Assembly: GCA_029204225.1 (NCBI GenBank)
Contig: CM055106.1
Location: 12,699,193-12,763,192 of the forward strand
Length of the DNA stretch: 64,000 bases
DNA from: Diphasiastrum complanatum
Taxonomy: Eukaryota; Streptophyta; Lycopodiopsida; Lycopodiales; Lycopodiaceae
Reading direction: 5' to 3'
The notes below the pieces were generated by a model, which saw nothing but the letters and a program-made list of their open reading frames with translations, searched no databases and was not told where the DNA came from. Positions 1-11,587 of this stretch are shown piece by piece; within the stretch, counting starts at the first letter, position 1; each line of letters opens with the position of its first letter. The position numbers and the translations under genes were made by a program.

Positions 1-921
1 AGATGCTGGTTCATAATGTTAACTTTCTGATAGAATCTAATGTAATATGCAAATCACATCAAACAATCACCATAGCTACACACCACACAAGCAAAAGTTA
101 AATGTATTACAAAGAAAAATGTACATGTAGGGAACTCAAACTGCATGTCTCTAACATGTGTCCCAAAACTGGCCTACCACCTGCCAAAACTAGGGTCAGC
201 GGGCCCAATACTGCCAAATTCGACTGACAAACTCGAGACATGCCCCCGAGTATAGCAAGTACTATGAAAACATTGTACAACTAATTTTCCTATGTATGGC
301 TACTCGGCTAATCCAAGTAGCCGGTTACAAGACAAGTGCTCGATTGTTAAGTGGCGGGTCACGTCCTGATCACAACCAAACAATATAGTAAACTAGATGA
401 ATTGTAAATCTAACTAACTGTACACTAATGACAATATCACATTTGAAACTTATAAAATGTATACCAGATTAACTCTGACCATGCATGCAAATTTATTTGT
501 GTTGGAGTTTAATCATGATTCAATATGATAAAGCATGAATGTCTATGACAAAAGAGAAATGATTAACAAGGGGTGGATTATTGTGGTTTGATGTAGAGAA
601 TATGTCTAAGTTATGGCTTTAGTTATGATAGTGTGCAAAGTATCGAACTCACTGGCAATCTTGATGCATTGGTTTTTATGCCATTTTCTCCTAGCAAATA
701 GGGTAAAACCCCTTCTCTCACCATCATGGATCTTTAATATTTTTCCCACTAGTAAATATACATATATTTAACATATTTCTCTCTAAAATAAAAAATACCA
801 GTATCTTCACATTAGTGTCCCACTTCTAGCTCTCTTTTACTTTGTCCTAATTTGCTATTTGTGTGTGACTAATTAGGGTTCAACTCCTAACCTCAAGAAG
901 AGGAAACAAGTCATACCTATT
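1..921. other. Intergenic, no gene seen
   Basis: AT-rich sequence with short stop-riddled frames in all phases. I see no coding domain, RNA gene or recognisable mobile-element motif here. Confidence 0.6.
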
Positions 922-1135
922 ATGCAACTTATTGAAAAACTCTTCTACCTCTTTCTTAAATCTTCCTTATATTTTCACAAGTAGAAGAAACTAAGTTACC
1001 ACCAACATGCCACTTATTGGTTTTGTCTCTTTCCAGAATCTTCTTTACATTTTCACATGGAGAGGAAGCTAAGTTTTCACCAACATGCCACTTGTTGGAA
1101 GACTCTTCTTGCCTCTTTCCACAATCTTCCTTAGA
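922..1135. repeat. Short tandem repeat, about 77-bp unit, under three copies
   Basis: The phrase CCACTTATTGG...CTCTTTCCAGAATCTTC recurs with a spacing of about 77 bases (near 1010 and 1087), with a more divergent copy beginning near 922. The short minus-strand open frame across it is a by-product of the repeat. Confidence 0.6.
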
Positions 1136-1325
1136 TTTCATATGTTACTTCAAGTAATGGACTGCTAATAGAGGCATAATCTTGGAGGTAGAAGAGTCAT
1201 TTGTCCCATGCCATTGTGTCCCAAATGATGGACTTTGTAAAGGGATTGGGATGGTAGCACTTTGCAGCATTGACAATAGACTAGTCAAAACTGTAGTGAG
1301 GAGGCTACCTTTGGAGTTGTTGGTT

Positions 1326-1417
<92 letters not shown>

Positions 1418-1420
1418 TCA
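1326..1420. repeat. Compound microsatellite (TC)n(AC)n
   Basis: An uninterrupted TC run of about 32 bases passes directly into an AC run of about 60 bases. The open frames on both strands (Cys-Val, Thr-His and Arg-Glu runs) come from the dinucleotide repeat and are not genes. Confidence 0.97.
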
Positions 1421-2539
1421 CACTCACATGTATGTATGCATGTGAGCACTAGATAAATTGTTTTTGGGCCGAACTTACAAGAAGTAAGCTAGAGTCGGAT
1501 GTGCACATCCAAGAATTGGGCATGGTTTCGATGTCCATAATTGTGGTTTCTCTAATAGATTTAGACAAACTAAAGAATCACTTACAATCCTACCCTAGAT
1601 GGCCACATGAGTCACTTTTCTTTGTTGTTACCCTTTTATTGTTGAGTTTTTTTTGGAAACATATGATATTTTTGCACATTGATATCAAGCTAAATCTTGA
1701 TCTATAAATGTGGAGGCAACCTAGGAGACTTGCATCACTACATTGATCCATCTTATCTTCGACAAGCCTTACTAATGCTTCATGATGAGAGTGTGAGAGC
1801 CATTCTATTGTGCATGATCAAGCCTCTCTTTCTATATCTCTAGCTTGGCCACATGAGATCTTTCATTGAGATCATATTTCTCAAGAGTAGAATAGAAACG
1901 TTATGGTTCCCTACCGTTCCTAAAGTACCTAGAGAACAGTTCCTTGGAACTAATCCTTAGGTAGAATTTTTTGTTGATCACTCTTATTTGATCAAGGCTC
2001 GAACTCCCCAAAAACTTGTTCAAACGATCCAAACTTACATTTGAAAAGACCGTTTTTGTTTGATCAAGGGCTTGAACTCTTCAAAAACATCGTTAAGATG
2101 ATCCAAATGATCCATTCCAACCCGTCCTAATCCTAAACCGGCTATGCGTTCCGGAAAATTGTTCCCAAGGAAAGGAACAGTGCCAGTTCCTCAAGGAAAA
2201 CTTAAGGAATGGGTTTGTATGAGATACACATACTATGGGAGTTATGTGGCCAGCATGCAGCGAGGCCTCTTTTTGAGGTCGTCTTTCATTGAGATCGGCC
2301 GACGAGCTACCGACAAGAAGCTTCTGCTGACGAACCCCAGATAGTTCTTCGACGCATCGGTTCGGCTTGTCGGCAGCGCTTGCCGACTGGCGGCTGGCGC
2401 CGACGAGCGCTACCTAAACGCAAATCTCCCCTCCCCCCTCTCCTAATGGCTCCAACGCACTCCACCGTTCGATATGCTCTGACGGGTTCAGATCTCGCCA
2501 CGTCTTAAAGACAAAATCATCGATTAGCGTCCAAGTGGT
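1421..2539. other. Intergenic, no gene seen
   Basis: No coding domain is visible. Base composition becomes GC-richer from about 2280, on approach to the PP2A B' gene. Confidence 0.5.
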
Positions 2540-2650
2540 GGTACGACACGTGGCAGAAATCCTCGCGATCGTGCGTCAAATACGTCGTGCCACTAAGCCT
2601 CATCCATCTCTCTCTCCTCTGTCTCTGTCTCTCTCTGTTTTTCTTTTGTT
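2540..2650 (+). promoter_or_regulatory. Probable promoter/leader region of the PP2A B' gene: G-box and CT-rich patch
   Basis: A G-box/ABRE-type core, ACACGTGGC, lies at 2546-2554, and a pyrimidine-rich stretch of TCTCTC repeats follows at about 2606-2645. CT-rich patches near the transcription start are common in plant promoters. No clear TATA box is seen. The gene's ATG is about 1.1 kb further on, so the transcription start and any 5' leader intron are inferred rather than shown. Confidence 0.4.
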
Positions 2651-3674
2651 TTGGCGCTTTCTTCTCTGTTTGGCATTGCTTTGTCGCCTGGCGGAATTGC
2701 TTCTATTTTCCTCGCAGAATAGACAGGAGCGAAGGGGGCTGGAGCTGAGCTTCTCCTCGAGCTTTTCCTCTCACCTCACATCAATAGGAGCAGCGATAGC
2801 ACTAGCAACAGCAGCAGAAGCAGCAGACGTCTCTGTAGACCCTAAATACTCTGCACAAGCATAATGACAGATGTAGATCCATGGCGCATTCTGGTTCGCC
2901 AGTAGGTCTTCTCTTTTCCCTCTTCTTTGCCCTCTTCTTTGCCTCCTCGTTTTTCTCACATTTTGCGTCTATTGTTGTTTTCGTCCTTCGTTGCATTTAC
3001 CATTGACCGATCCGACACAGGATCTTGAGGGTTTTCCTGACCTGAATGGGCGTTGCTGCTTCTGTTGGGAACTTTGATGAATGGGTTGTAAGGCATAGGG
3101 TATTGTAAAGTAGTGTGTCGTTGTTGACCGTAGCTCCGCTGCTCTTAGATTTGGTGTCAGATCGCTTGCCTGGTCTGGTTAGATGCGCAAGGGTTTCTGT
3201 ATTGTGTGCAGATACCCTAGATAGTCTCATCAGGGTTTCCGTTTGTTTTTCAGAAAAGATTCCAGGATTTCGGCTTTAAGCTACCGGGCACAGGTGTCAC
3301 AATAGAGGGCAAAAGCTTGATTGCTTGACGTCCACATGCACTTTGGATCGGGATAGTTTTTCTACGCATTATCACATTCGAGGTGGTGGATATGCTGTTG
3401 ACACCAGTTTAATGATGTGGAGTCAGATCAAGCGCATTTTTTTGACAGCCTTTTGGACAAATAAAAACGGCTTCTCAGCAGGGCTTCTCTTGGTTGATAC
3501 GACCTTAGCAGTTTAGGTGAACATAGTAATTGTTATTAGGAAAACTCGTTTTTTGCACCTGATAGTCAAAAGATCATGGATCTCATGCCGTCCAGGGTTT
3601 GTAAGAACAGGCCATAGAAGTGATGTTGCCTGGTTGAAACTATAGTCACTTCAAGAAAGGCAAGGTAGCTAGGT
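2651..3674 (+). other. Probable 5' leader of the PP2A B' gene
   Basis: This stretch contains short upstream frames, including one of about 109 codons beginning near 2535 that is only a CT-rich translation. A T-rich tract ending TTTTTCAG at 3253 could be a leader-intron acceptor, but no convincing donor was found. An in-frame TAG at 3666-3668, nine bases before the ATG, rules out an upstream extension of the main frame. Confidence 0.4.
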
Positions 3675-4964
3675 ATGAAAAAAAGATGGCGAAATTTTTT
3701 CCCTTTGAAGACCTCTTCGTCCAGAATTGACAATGATTCCGCATCTGGAGATGCCGCTGTGCTGGGGGGAGGAGCAACGGCACATAGAGCATCTACTGGA
3801 TCAGGAAGTGGAAATTTCAATTCAGCTTCTAATAATGGCCGTGGGGCTGCACCTTCAGGCGCCATGCAATCAGTGGTGCCTGGGTACAATATGGGGCAAG
3901 CCTCTTGGCAGAGCACCGCATCTAACCCTCCTCCAGGAGCTCAAAATCAAACTTCGAATAATTGGGCTACACCAAATGCGCTTGCTAATGGGCAGGCATT
4001 GTCCTATTTTGAGAGCTTGCCTGCCTTCAAGGATGTTCCAAGTTCAGACAGACAGAGTTTGTTCATCAGAAAGCTGAGGCTTTGTGCTTACACGTTCGAC
4101 TTCACGGATCCAGCGAAGAACGCAAAAGAAAAGGAGATCAAACGGCAAATACTTTTAGAGCTTGTGGATCATGTCACTTCTGGATCAGGCAAAATTAATG
4201 AGGCGGTCTTCGAAGACATTACAAAGATGCTCACAAGTAACCTGTTTCGTGCATTGCCACCTGCTTCGCACGAGAGTTCTGCCTCAGACAATTTTGAAGC
4301 AGAAGAAGAGGAACCAGCCATGGACCCAGCATGGCCGCATCTCCAGCTAGTCTATGAATTCCTCCTTCGATGTGTAGTGTCTTCTGAGACAGATGCAAAG
4401 CTCGCAAAGCGATATATTGATCATTCTTTTGTTCTTCGCTTGCTAGAGCTCTTTGACTCAGAAGATCCCCGAGAGAGAGACTACCTTAAGACTATCCTTC
4501 ACCGCATTTATGGAAAGTTTATGGTACACCGTCCATTTATTCGCAAAGCCATCAACAACATTTTTTATCGTTTCATCTATGAGACGGAGAAGCACAATGG
4601 AATCGCAGAGCTCCTGGAAATTCTAGGCAGCATCATCAATGGGTTTGCATTGCCTCTTAAAGAAGAACATAAATTGTTCCTGGTTCGGGGATTGATACCT
4701 CTACATAAGCCAAAGTGTGTTTCTATTTACCATCAGCAGCTTTCATACTGCATCACCCAATTTATTGAAAAGGATTGTAAACTTGCTGACACTGTTATTA
4801 GAGGCTTATTAAAATACTGGCCGGTGACTAACAGTCAAAAGGAAGTCCTTTTTTTGGGTGAATTGGAAGAGGTTTTGGAGGCAACACAAGCAGCAGAGTT
4901 TCAGCGCTGCATGGTTCCTCTCTTTCGGCAGATCAGTCGGTGTACTAACAGCTCACATTTTCAG
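3675..4964 (+). CDS. PP2A-B': PP2A regulatory subunit B' (B56 family), exon 1
   Basis: First coding exon (430 codons, ends in phase 0) of a protein phosphatase 2A regulatory subunit of the B'/B56 family. These subunits join the A scaffold and C catalytic subunits and choose substrates and location. Residues 1 to about 110 are a Ser/Gly/Asn-rich, probably disordered tail. From about 115 the helical-repeat B56 core begins, with family phrases such as [39 protein letters not shown] and [20 protein letters not shown]. The start is well supported: an in-frame TAG lies nine bases upstream, and the distance from Met to the first KTSS resembles that of plant relatives. The exon ends SSHFQ at TTTTCAG|GTACAG, and exon 2 resumes VAERALFLWNND without loss. 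The total of 541 residues is normal for the family. The frame appears intact. The isoform is not assigned. Confidence 0.95.
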
Positions 4965-5756
4965 GTACAGATTGTTATTTCCGTCCATCAATCTTACGGG
5001 TTATTTTGGTTCATCAATGCTACATACAACTTGCATGTATATGATGTTTAGTAACTTGAGACAGGCAGTGCAATGATACTGGAAAATTCCTGTTGTTGGC
5101 TTTACGGCATCCTTTCAACCTTATTATTCTCATCTTTGCCAAGTGGCTTTACGATTCCATTCTGATTGACTTATATTTTGGAAGAAATTAAGTGTACATG
5201 GCTCCCAGTACCAAAAGTTGTTGTGGTCTTTATGGCATTGAATTTTGGTAGGACTGTGAGGCTTATCCGAGAAATTCCAGCATATCATTCAGAACGTCAG
5301 AAGGAACAGTTTTTTTGGGGGGGTTATTAATTAGACAATCCTTGGGGCAAAATCCCAGCTCCAAAGTAGTATGTAGCTGTCAAGAATATATATTATTTAA
5401 TTATGTATTTGTATTCCTTTCACTATAACTGCAGTTTTGTATGATAGGGTTTAAATTACATGCATGTCATGGTTGATCATTACTATTGTCTTTAGCCCCC
5501 GTTAGTTGTTGCCATGAAGAGAATCTCTTGGTATGGATTGATAGTGTGAAGACAATAGTTGCTTTTTTCAATGAAATGGTTGATACCGGTGTTGGGCAGG
5601 TATCAAAATTTCTTATACTAGCTGGATCCTGGACCCTAGTATTACATTTAAATTTTTTTTTGATACCAGCCCAGTAGTAATATGATCATATTTTATGAGT
5701 TGCTGGCTAGTATCAATGGGATTGGTATTGCAAGAGTGATGCCACCTGTTATCAAC

Positions 5757-5758
<2 letters not shown>

Positions 5759-5834
<76 letters not shown>
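5759..5834. repeat. Microsatellite (GA)38 inside the intron
   Basis: A pure GA dinucleotide run of about 76 bases. The Arg-Glu and Ser-Leu frames across it are artefacts of the repeat. Confidence 0.97.
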
Positions 5835-5838
<4 letters not shown>

Positions 5839-6236
5839 GTCTTTGTCATGCCAAAAGTACATGTCAAGTATGTGGTATTTATAAGAGTGTTTGAAACTTT
5901 TTTAAGGCAGTAAATTAGTACATTTAGATCGATATACTAAGATCTAAGTGAAATATAATGCAAATATGTCCATCTATATATAAAGTAGCGACAAAATGGT
6001 GTAATGGTATAAAGTGTTACACCGTGTCTTGTTGCTGTTGAAGAAGGATGCAATAGAAGCTGCAGTTGGAGTTATGTATGGGATGCGTTAGTGTCATTGT
6101 CGGGGAGGTCATCTATGAGATATGTGTCTCCTAATAGTAGGACAAGTAACTACAACATGAGGCTGAGTGATATGTCATCTGTGGTCTCTATGTGTAGGAT
6201 TGTCGTTACCATCGTCACCTTCATTTGACTTAGGAT

Positions 6237-7039
6237 CTATTCATGGTCTTCTACTAGAGAAGAAAGATGCAATTTGGTGTTGTGTATTTGAGTGACCTTG
6301 TTGATCTGGTTGACATATATCCTATTGCAGTAAGAACATCTCTCATACCATATCTGCCACACAACATATACCATGAGAGATCCTGGTGTAATAGGCATAT
6401 CTTGAAACAGACAATAGTATCTCCCTCTAATCTCATAGTAGATTGAGCATCTGAAGATAAAGTGATCCTCGGACTCCACTTCTTTTAAGGAACGTAAGTG
6501 AGTCATGTCTTCCTCGGGATTCTTGAAAGCTGGTGTGATGAAACTCGAAACAGTCCCAGTATGATTCTGAGAGCATGAGATAATTCAAACCCTGCTTTAC
6601 CCCAATGGTGCTCCATATTTGCTTTGAGATATCACTTCTAAAACGAATGAGAATTCTTTCATAATTTGGCATCACTGCTAGGACATTTAGTGTCAATGGA
6701 GAAATTGAGATGACATAGCCTCTAGATGAGAAGGGAACGTGGGGCAGAGTCAAAGGCTTTCTTGAAGTTAACAAATTAGTAGCACTAATCTTGCTTTGCC
6801 CTATGTATGGCCTTCTCAGTGAGAGCGTGAAGAGTGAAGACATGGTCTGTAGTGGAACAGTGAGCCCGAAAACTTACTTGGCCCAATGCATGTAGTCTCC
6901 TAGTCTCGGCCTTGGAACTTATTGTTGACTGGAGCATATTACCATATAGCTTTGCAATAACATGTTCGATCATGATAGTGCGATAGTTGCTTGGATATGT
7001 TAACATCTTGTTATACCAAAAGATATGTAAGACATGCAA
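6237..7039 (-). mobile_element. LINE-type retrotransposon fragment, internally deleted
   Basis: Minus-strand reading gives non-LTR reverse transcriptase phrases: NYRTIMIEHVIAKLYGNML, then SFRAHCSTTDHVFTLHALTE, then VNFKKAFDSAPRSLL (the block containing the first catalytic Asp) and STIGVKQG. The frame then breaks and jumps to a cysteine/histidine 3'-end segment, EDHFIFRCSIYYEIRGRYYC, so the catalytic-box and thumb regions appear to be deleted. Several frameshifts and stops make it non-functional. It lies antisense within the PP2A B' intron. The assignment rests on motif recognition alone. Confidence 0.75.
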
Positions 7040-7479
7040 GTATGAATATCTTCAACTAGGAGTGTGTAAATAATGTTTCCCGAATAGAAAAACTAACTAA
7101 TCAACAGGTTGTAAAGTAGCCAAGTTGTAAGGAATCTCATGGACATGAAACTCTCGCATCCCCAAGTAATAGTGAAGTATGATGATATATCCAAAAGTAG
7201 AAGAACCACTTGTTGTTGTGACACATTTAATGACGTCTAATAACGAGTCATGAAGTCTTGCTGTTGTCAATCTTGATGCCTGAGAGGAATAGGATGATCA
7301 TCGTCTCTGTTAGAACCCTTGCTCTGTCTCATGGAAAATAATGACGTAATCAAAAGTTGAGGGTTACAGTGAGTGTGTACAATGCCATACCGCGAAAGGA
7401 ACATCTATTGTAGCATGAGACCAACACATTTTTTAACTCCATAATTAACTAGAGATTGTATTGTAATTGGAGAGTTGGA

Positions 7480-8500
7480 AAAAGGCAAAATATTTTTACC
7501 TAATCTCATAATAGAATGGACATCAAAAAATAAATGCTCTTTAGTTGCCTCCTCACTTGTAGAACAAATTGGGCGAATCTTGTGCTCCCGATTAATTTCT
7601 TGGAAATGACCAACTTACACTTGAAACTGATGAGATGATACCCTCAATTGAGATAACTAAAACTCAAGTATGTTGCATGTGTCAATTCTCCTCAGGAAGG
7701 CATACATAAAAAATGCAATCCATAAAGATCCATTTTGACTCCAAAGTCCAAACCACACCGTACGCACATATCTTATAAATGGGCCGCCTGATGGAAGTTT
7801 GAGTAACTTCTGGTATCTTGAAATGCATATATCAAACAATCCTAATAACCTCACTGCATGAGAGTACCATGATAGGAGATGGCTTCGAAAATGAAGATCA
7901 CTAAATTTTCTAAGAATTATACATGGATATCTAGTATCATCCAATCTTTCTATCTCCTGATCCGTTGCAAATAAGTATCAACCCGAAAACGGCCCTTGTT
8001 AACATAATTTGTTGTGGTATTGAAGGTTTATCCCTGTTCATCCTAGATAACATACCAATGTGAGATCTGAAAGGTGAGCCCAATCTAAGGTAGAGAGCCT
8101 TGCACACTAGACTTTGAGGCATACAAGATTTTGGGAGTAACAATGGTGTCAAGTAAAAGGCATTTACTATCCACATCTTTAATAGTCTTTTGAAGCAAAG
8201 TCTCTCCAAGTCGACCAGTGGCAGCAGGTCTTAGAAAAGTGAACACACCCAGATAGGGATAGGAGTAAAAAATCTCCAGGGGATGACCATCCAGATGGAA
8301 TGACTGATGCTGGGTAAAGGATATAGAGCTATGAAAGATCATAACTTTCTTTAGTCTTCTAAAGATCGACATCAAGACTCCATGCCTTGCAAAATGGTGG
8401 ACTCAATGTATCTGAAATTCTTAGCAGTTTCTCCATGGGAGATGAAAGTAGTGCAACATCATCAATGAATAAAACGATAGAAATAATATTATTAGCTAAT
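7480..8500 (-). mobile_element. LINE-type retrotransposon fragment, 3' half of RT to zinc segment
   Basis: On the minus strand, VLFIDDVALLSS at about 8455-8495 corresponds to the YADD catalytic box (here FIDD). FHLDGHPLEIFYSYPYLGV (about 8320-8260) is a typical post-catalytic LINE RT phrase, and a decayed Cys/His segment (EEATKEHLFFDVHSIMRLG) follows near 7590-7500. Frames switch several times. It lies upstream, in minus-strand terms, of the neighbouring LINE fragment, but its RT portion would belong downstream of that fragment's RT motifs. The two are therefore either separate insertions or one rearranged copy. Confidence 0.7.
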
Positions 8501-11251
8501 CTGCATCCAATGCCACTATCCTGAGAGATGATTCAATGACTTCTCCTAAGGTGACAAGTCATCACTCAAGTGATGAAGGTTGCGAAGAGCATCAATTTTT
8601 GCCGATTATGTGCCTATTAGGAGGTTAAGAGTATTATTTGATAGTCAAAAGTTCTACCATCCCCATATGAAGGCTCTCAATGAAATGGGACGTCTTTGGG
8701 GTTAAAATAACTCGAAAGCTCATTTCGAAAACCTATTGAGTTGTTTGTAAACCTGGGCTTTTGAGGTTCCAAATTTTGAAAGTTATATAGATGTTTTTTG
8801 CTTCTCGAAAGTGTCATTGTGTATATAGGTAAGTCCTCTTTTGTTTAAATGAAAATTGAAATAGTAGAGTGTTTGTGCAAGATGCATTGTTCTACCTCTT
8901 TTGCATGCAACATAGTTGGCTCAAAATCAAGAAATCCTTCATATTCACATGCTGCCATTTTGGAATGCTTGTATAAAGTTGCAATTCGGATGCTGCGTAT
9001 AAGTGCTCAATCATCTTGCACATTTATTATTGAGAATGTAGATATGCTTCATGGTTATTCATGAAAGGACATGAATGCCAATGCGACAACAAATAGAGAG
9101 TTTTTGCAACCCTTCAAAGATGCCTGAAATTTTGAGAGCTTTGCATAGTTCGTTGATGTCCTTCCTTTCCAGATGCCATGTGTGGGTTCTTTTGGACTGG
9201 GGGAGTTTTGCTCGTTTCAATCAAAATTTAATTTTTCTCAGATTTATTTTGCATTAAATATGTACCTAATCTAGCATTCATTGGATAAAAAAAATTAGTT
9301 TGATTGTAGAATTTGTAAAACCTACATTGGACACTTGACATTTGAATTGTTAACGATCATTTTGTGCCACTGAAACTTGAACAATAGAATTGAACAATGC
9401 TCAATGAAGCCAAACCCTAAGACATTGCCAAGGCAAACACGATCCTAGATGGTTAGCAATTAGCAAGCTTGAAATGAAATTGATAAGAGTATGAAAACCT
9501 AATCCATGATATTTACTTTCATTAAGTCTCTACCAAACATGCAACTTGCAGAATAGTAAATTTTAAACGTGTTCACACAGCAATTTCTATCATCCATGAT
9601 AGTTGGAAATTTTAAAGAGACAATAAGAGACAGTCAGATGTTTTGTATCTTGAAAAGTTGTTAAAACGTTTGCAATCTGTTAACGCTACATGATTATCAA
9701 TCCAAACCTGATTTGTTTTTTCTGATTTCCTTCTAATGCAAAACAAGCTTCAAGGAATTCCAAATATCTAGAGAAGATTTTGAGTCAATTTTGAATGTTT
9801 TTATTCTCTTGTAGGCAAATGCATTTTATAGCTGTAGGAGAGGAATGATGCTTAGAAATTTCAGAGTGATTTTTATTTCCGCAAACGGTTGCAACTTTCT
9901 TGGGGTCAGAAGATTGCAACTTTTGCTTAACCCATTACATCCTCAACCAGAGTGTTGTATGATCATCAAAGGTTTACGCAAAACCTTGAAACTTGTCAGT
10001 TTCATGCATTTGACCAAGTTGTCAGTTGTTGATCATGCGGGTGAACAATAGTCAGTCGGGGGTATTTTAAATGGCCGTGAGTCTAGTGAGCAAATAAAAT
10101 ATCTGGTGCTATTGGTGATGACAGAAACATAAGTCAACATGTTTTTTTTATAAAAACTGGTGCTATTGGTGATGAATGTGAACATAAATTAAAATGTTTT
10201 TTCCAATGGATATGTTGGATGGACGAGTTCACTTGAAAGCACTCCAATCAGTATGCAAGGTGAGATCATGCTTATTGCCTTACGCTTCAATCAAAGATTG
10301 TGAAGGGAATGGCTATATTGAAGGAATCTTGGATGTTGATCGTGTTATTGGCGATTTAAATGTTGCAGTGGGTTTTGGGTTATGGTGCAAATGAAGCTAA
10401 GCCCTAGTAGAAAGCAAATCAATTCATACTGTAGTAGTAGGGATTATGATGTGCGTGCATGTATGTGTGTTTGTTGGGAGGACTCCATGGTTGTTGAAAT
10501 TACAATTCTGGACATATTTCCAAGGCATGCGATCTTGCCACCACAATTTGAGGTCATGATCTCATTGACGGTTGGACTTTCTAGGGTTTCATAAAAATAT
10601 AGAATTTATCATTTGGTACATCCAAAAGCCAATTCAGAAATTTTTTCATATTTTGTAGTAAGTATCGTGGTAATCATCGTATATTATATATATCTAGGTT
10701 ACCTTATGAATTTTACAAAGTTCTTTTTGGTAAGCATGCCTTTAGCCAGTCATGTTTGACAATATTTGCATGAAATTTTTGCTGGATTAAGTAAATTCTG
10801 AAATAAAGGCCGAGAATTGACACTTTATGTATTGACTTTTTTTGTTTTTGAGGCACTTGACATTTCAAACCTAAGATTTTACATTTAGCTTCTGGTCTGT
10901 TAGTCTGGACTCTGTAGCCAAGGTCTCATGTATCAACTTTTTGACATAAAAAAGTCTTATCCACTTGTGTAGCCAGTGAGATCAGATGACTCATCACTTA
11001 TTTCCTGCAGATCGGTGCTTTTTTTTTGAGATGCCATATTTTTGCACATTTTATGGCATGTGAAACCAGATATGGTACCTCCTATGTGACTTGATATTCA
11101 GTTATTGTTGATATCACATGCTCTAGTATTTTACTGGCTTTCTTCTACCTAATTTTTTAGAATGTCATGGTTTACTATGCTGAAATGATAGATAATATTT
11201 GAAGAATATCTTTCTACGTGTCTTTACTATCTGTGACGGGTTTATCTGCAG

Positions 11252-11587
11252 GTGGCAGAAAGAGCCTTGTTTCTATGGAACAATGACCACATTGTAAGCT
11301 TAATTGTGCAAAATCGGCTAGTGATACTTCCCCTTGTCTTCAGTTCTTTAGAGAAGAATACAAAGAGTCACTGGAATCAGGCCGTGCATGGCCTAACTCT
11401 AAATGTAAGGAAAATGTTTTCAGAGATGGATCCTGAGCTTTTTCAGGAGTGCTTACACAAGTTCCAGGAAGATGAAGCACAGGCAAAGCAAGTGGAGGAG
11501 GATCGAGAAAGTATTTGGAAGCGTTTAGAAACGGTCGCTGACTCTAGAGCCATAAGCTCAAAAGGATTACCAATTGCAGTGGCATAG
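11252..11587 (+). CDS. PP2A-B': PP2A regulatory subunit B' (B56 family), exon 2
   Basis: The second and last coding exon adds 111 residues plus the TAG stop. It begins VAERALFLWNNDHIVSLI, a strongly conserved B56 block, and continues through the final helical repeats (HWNQAVHGLTLNVRKMFSEM, FQECLHKFQEDEAQ). It ends in a short tail rich in Ser and Ala. It reads in phase 0 with exon 1 and has no internal stop, so the gene looks intact despite the transposon-laden intron. The codon triplet GTG at its start is Val, not an initiator. Confidence 0.95.
   Translation: MAERALFLWNNDHIVSLIVQNRLVILPLVFSSLEKNTKSHWNQAVHGLTLNVRKMFSEMDPELFQECLHKFQEDEAQAKQVEEDRESIWKRLETVADSRAISSKGLPIAVA

Larger units (their letters stand above)
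4965..11251 (+). other. Single intron of the PP2A B' coding region (6287 bp, phase 0)
   Basis: The donor is CAG|GTACAG and the acceptor is TTTATCTGCAG|GTGGCAG. Joining the exons restores the B56 reading FQVAERALFLWNND exactly. The intron holds a long (GA)n run and two antisense LINE fragments. The 8560-11251 part shows no coding or repeat structure I can name. Confidence 0.92.

Noticed and set aside
1145-1445. Open frames of about 90 codons on both strands rich in Cys-Val, Thr-His and Arg-Glu
   Set aside because: They are translations of the (TC)n(AC)n microsatellite and have no independent coding evidence.
2535-2864. A 109-codon frame upstream of the PP2A B' gene
   Set aside because: Its Ser/Leu-rich part is the CT-rich leader. 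No domain is seen, and it ends well before the true ATG; at most it is an upstream ORF.
3566-4350. Additional frames on both strands inside PP2A exon 1
   Set aside because: They are shadows of the B56 coding frame, which alone matches a protein family.
5613-5894. Arg-Glu and Ser-Leu repeat proteins
   Set aside because: Artefacts of the (GA)38 run.
8849-10594. Several 60-71 codon frames in the intron
   Set aside because: No domain, no splice context linking them to B56, and composition like random AT-rich DNA.
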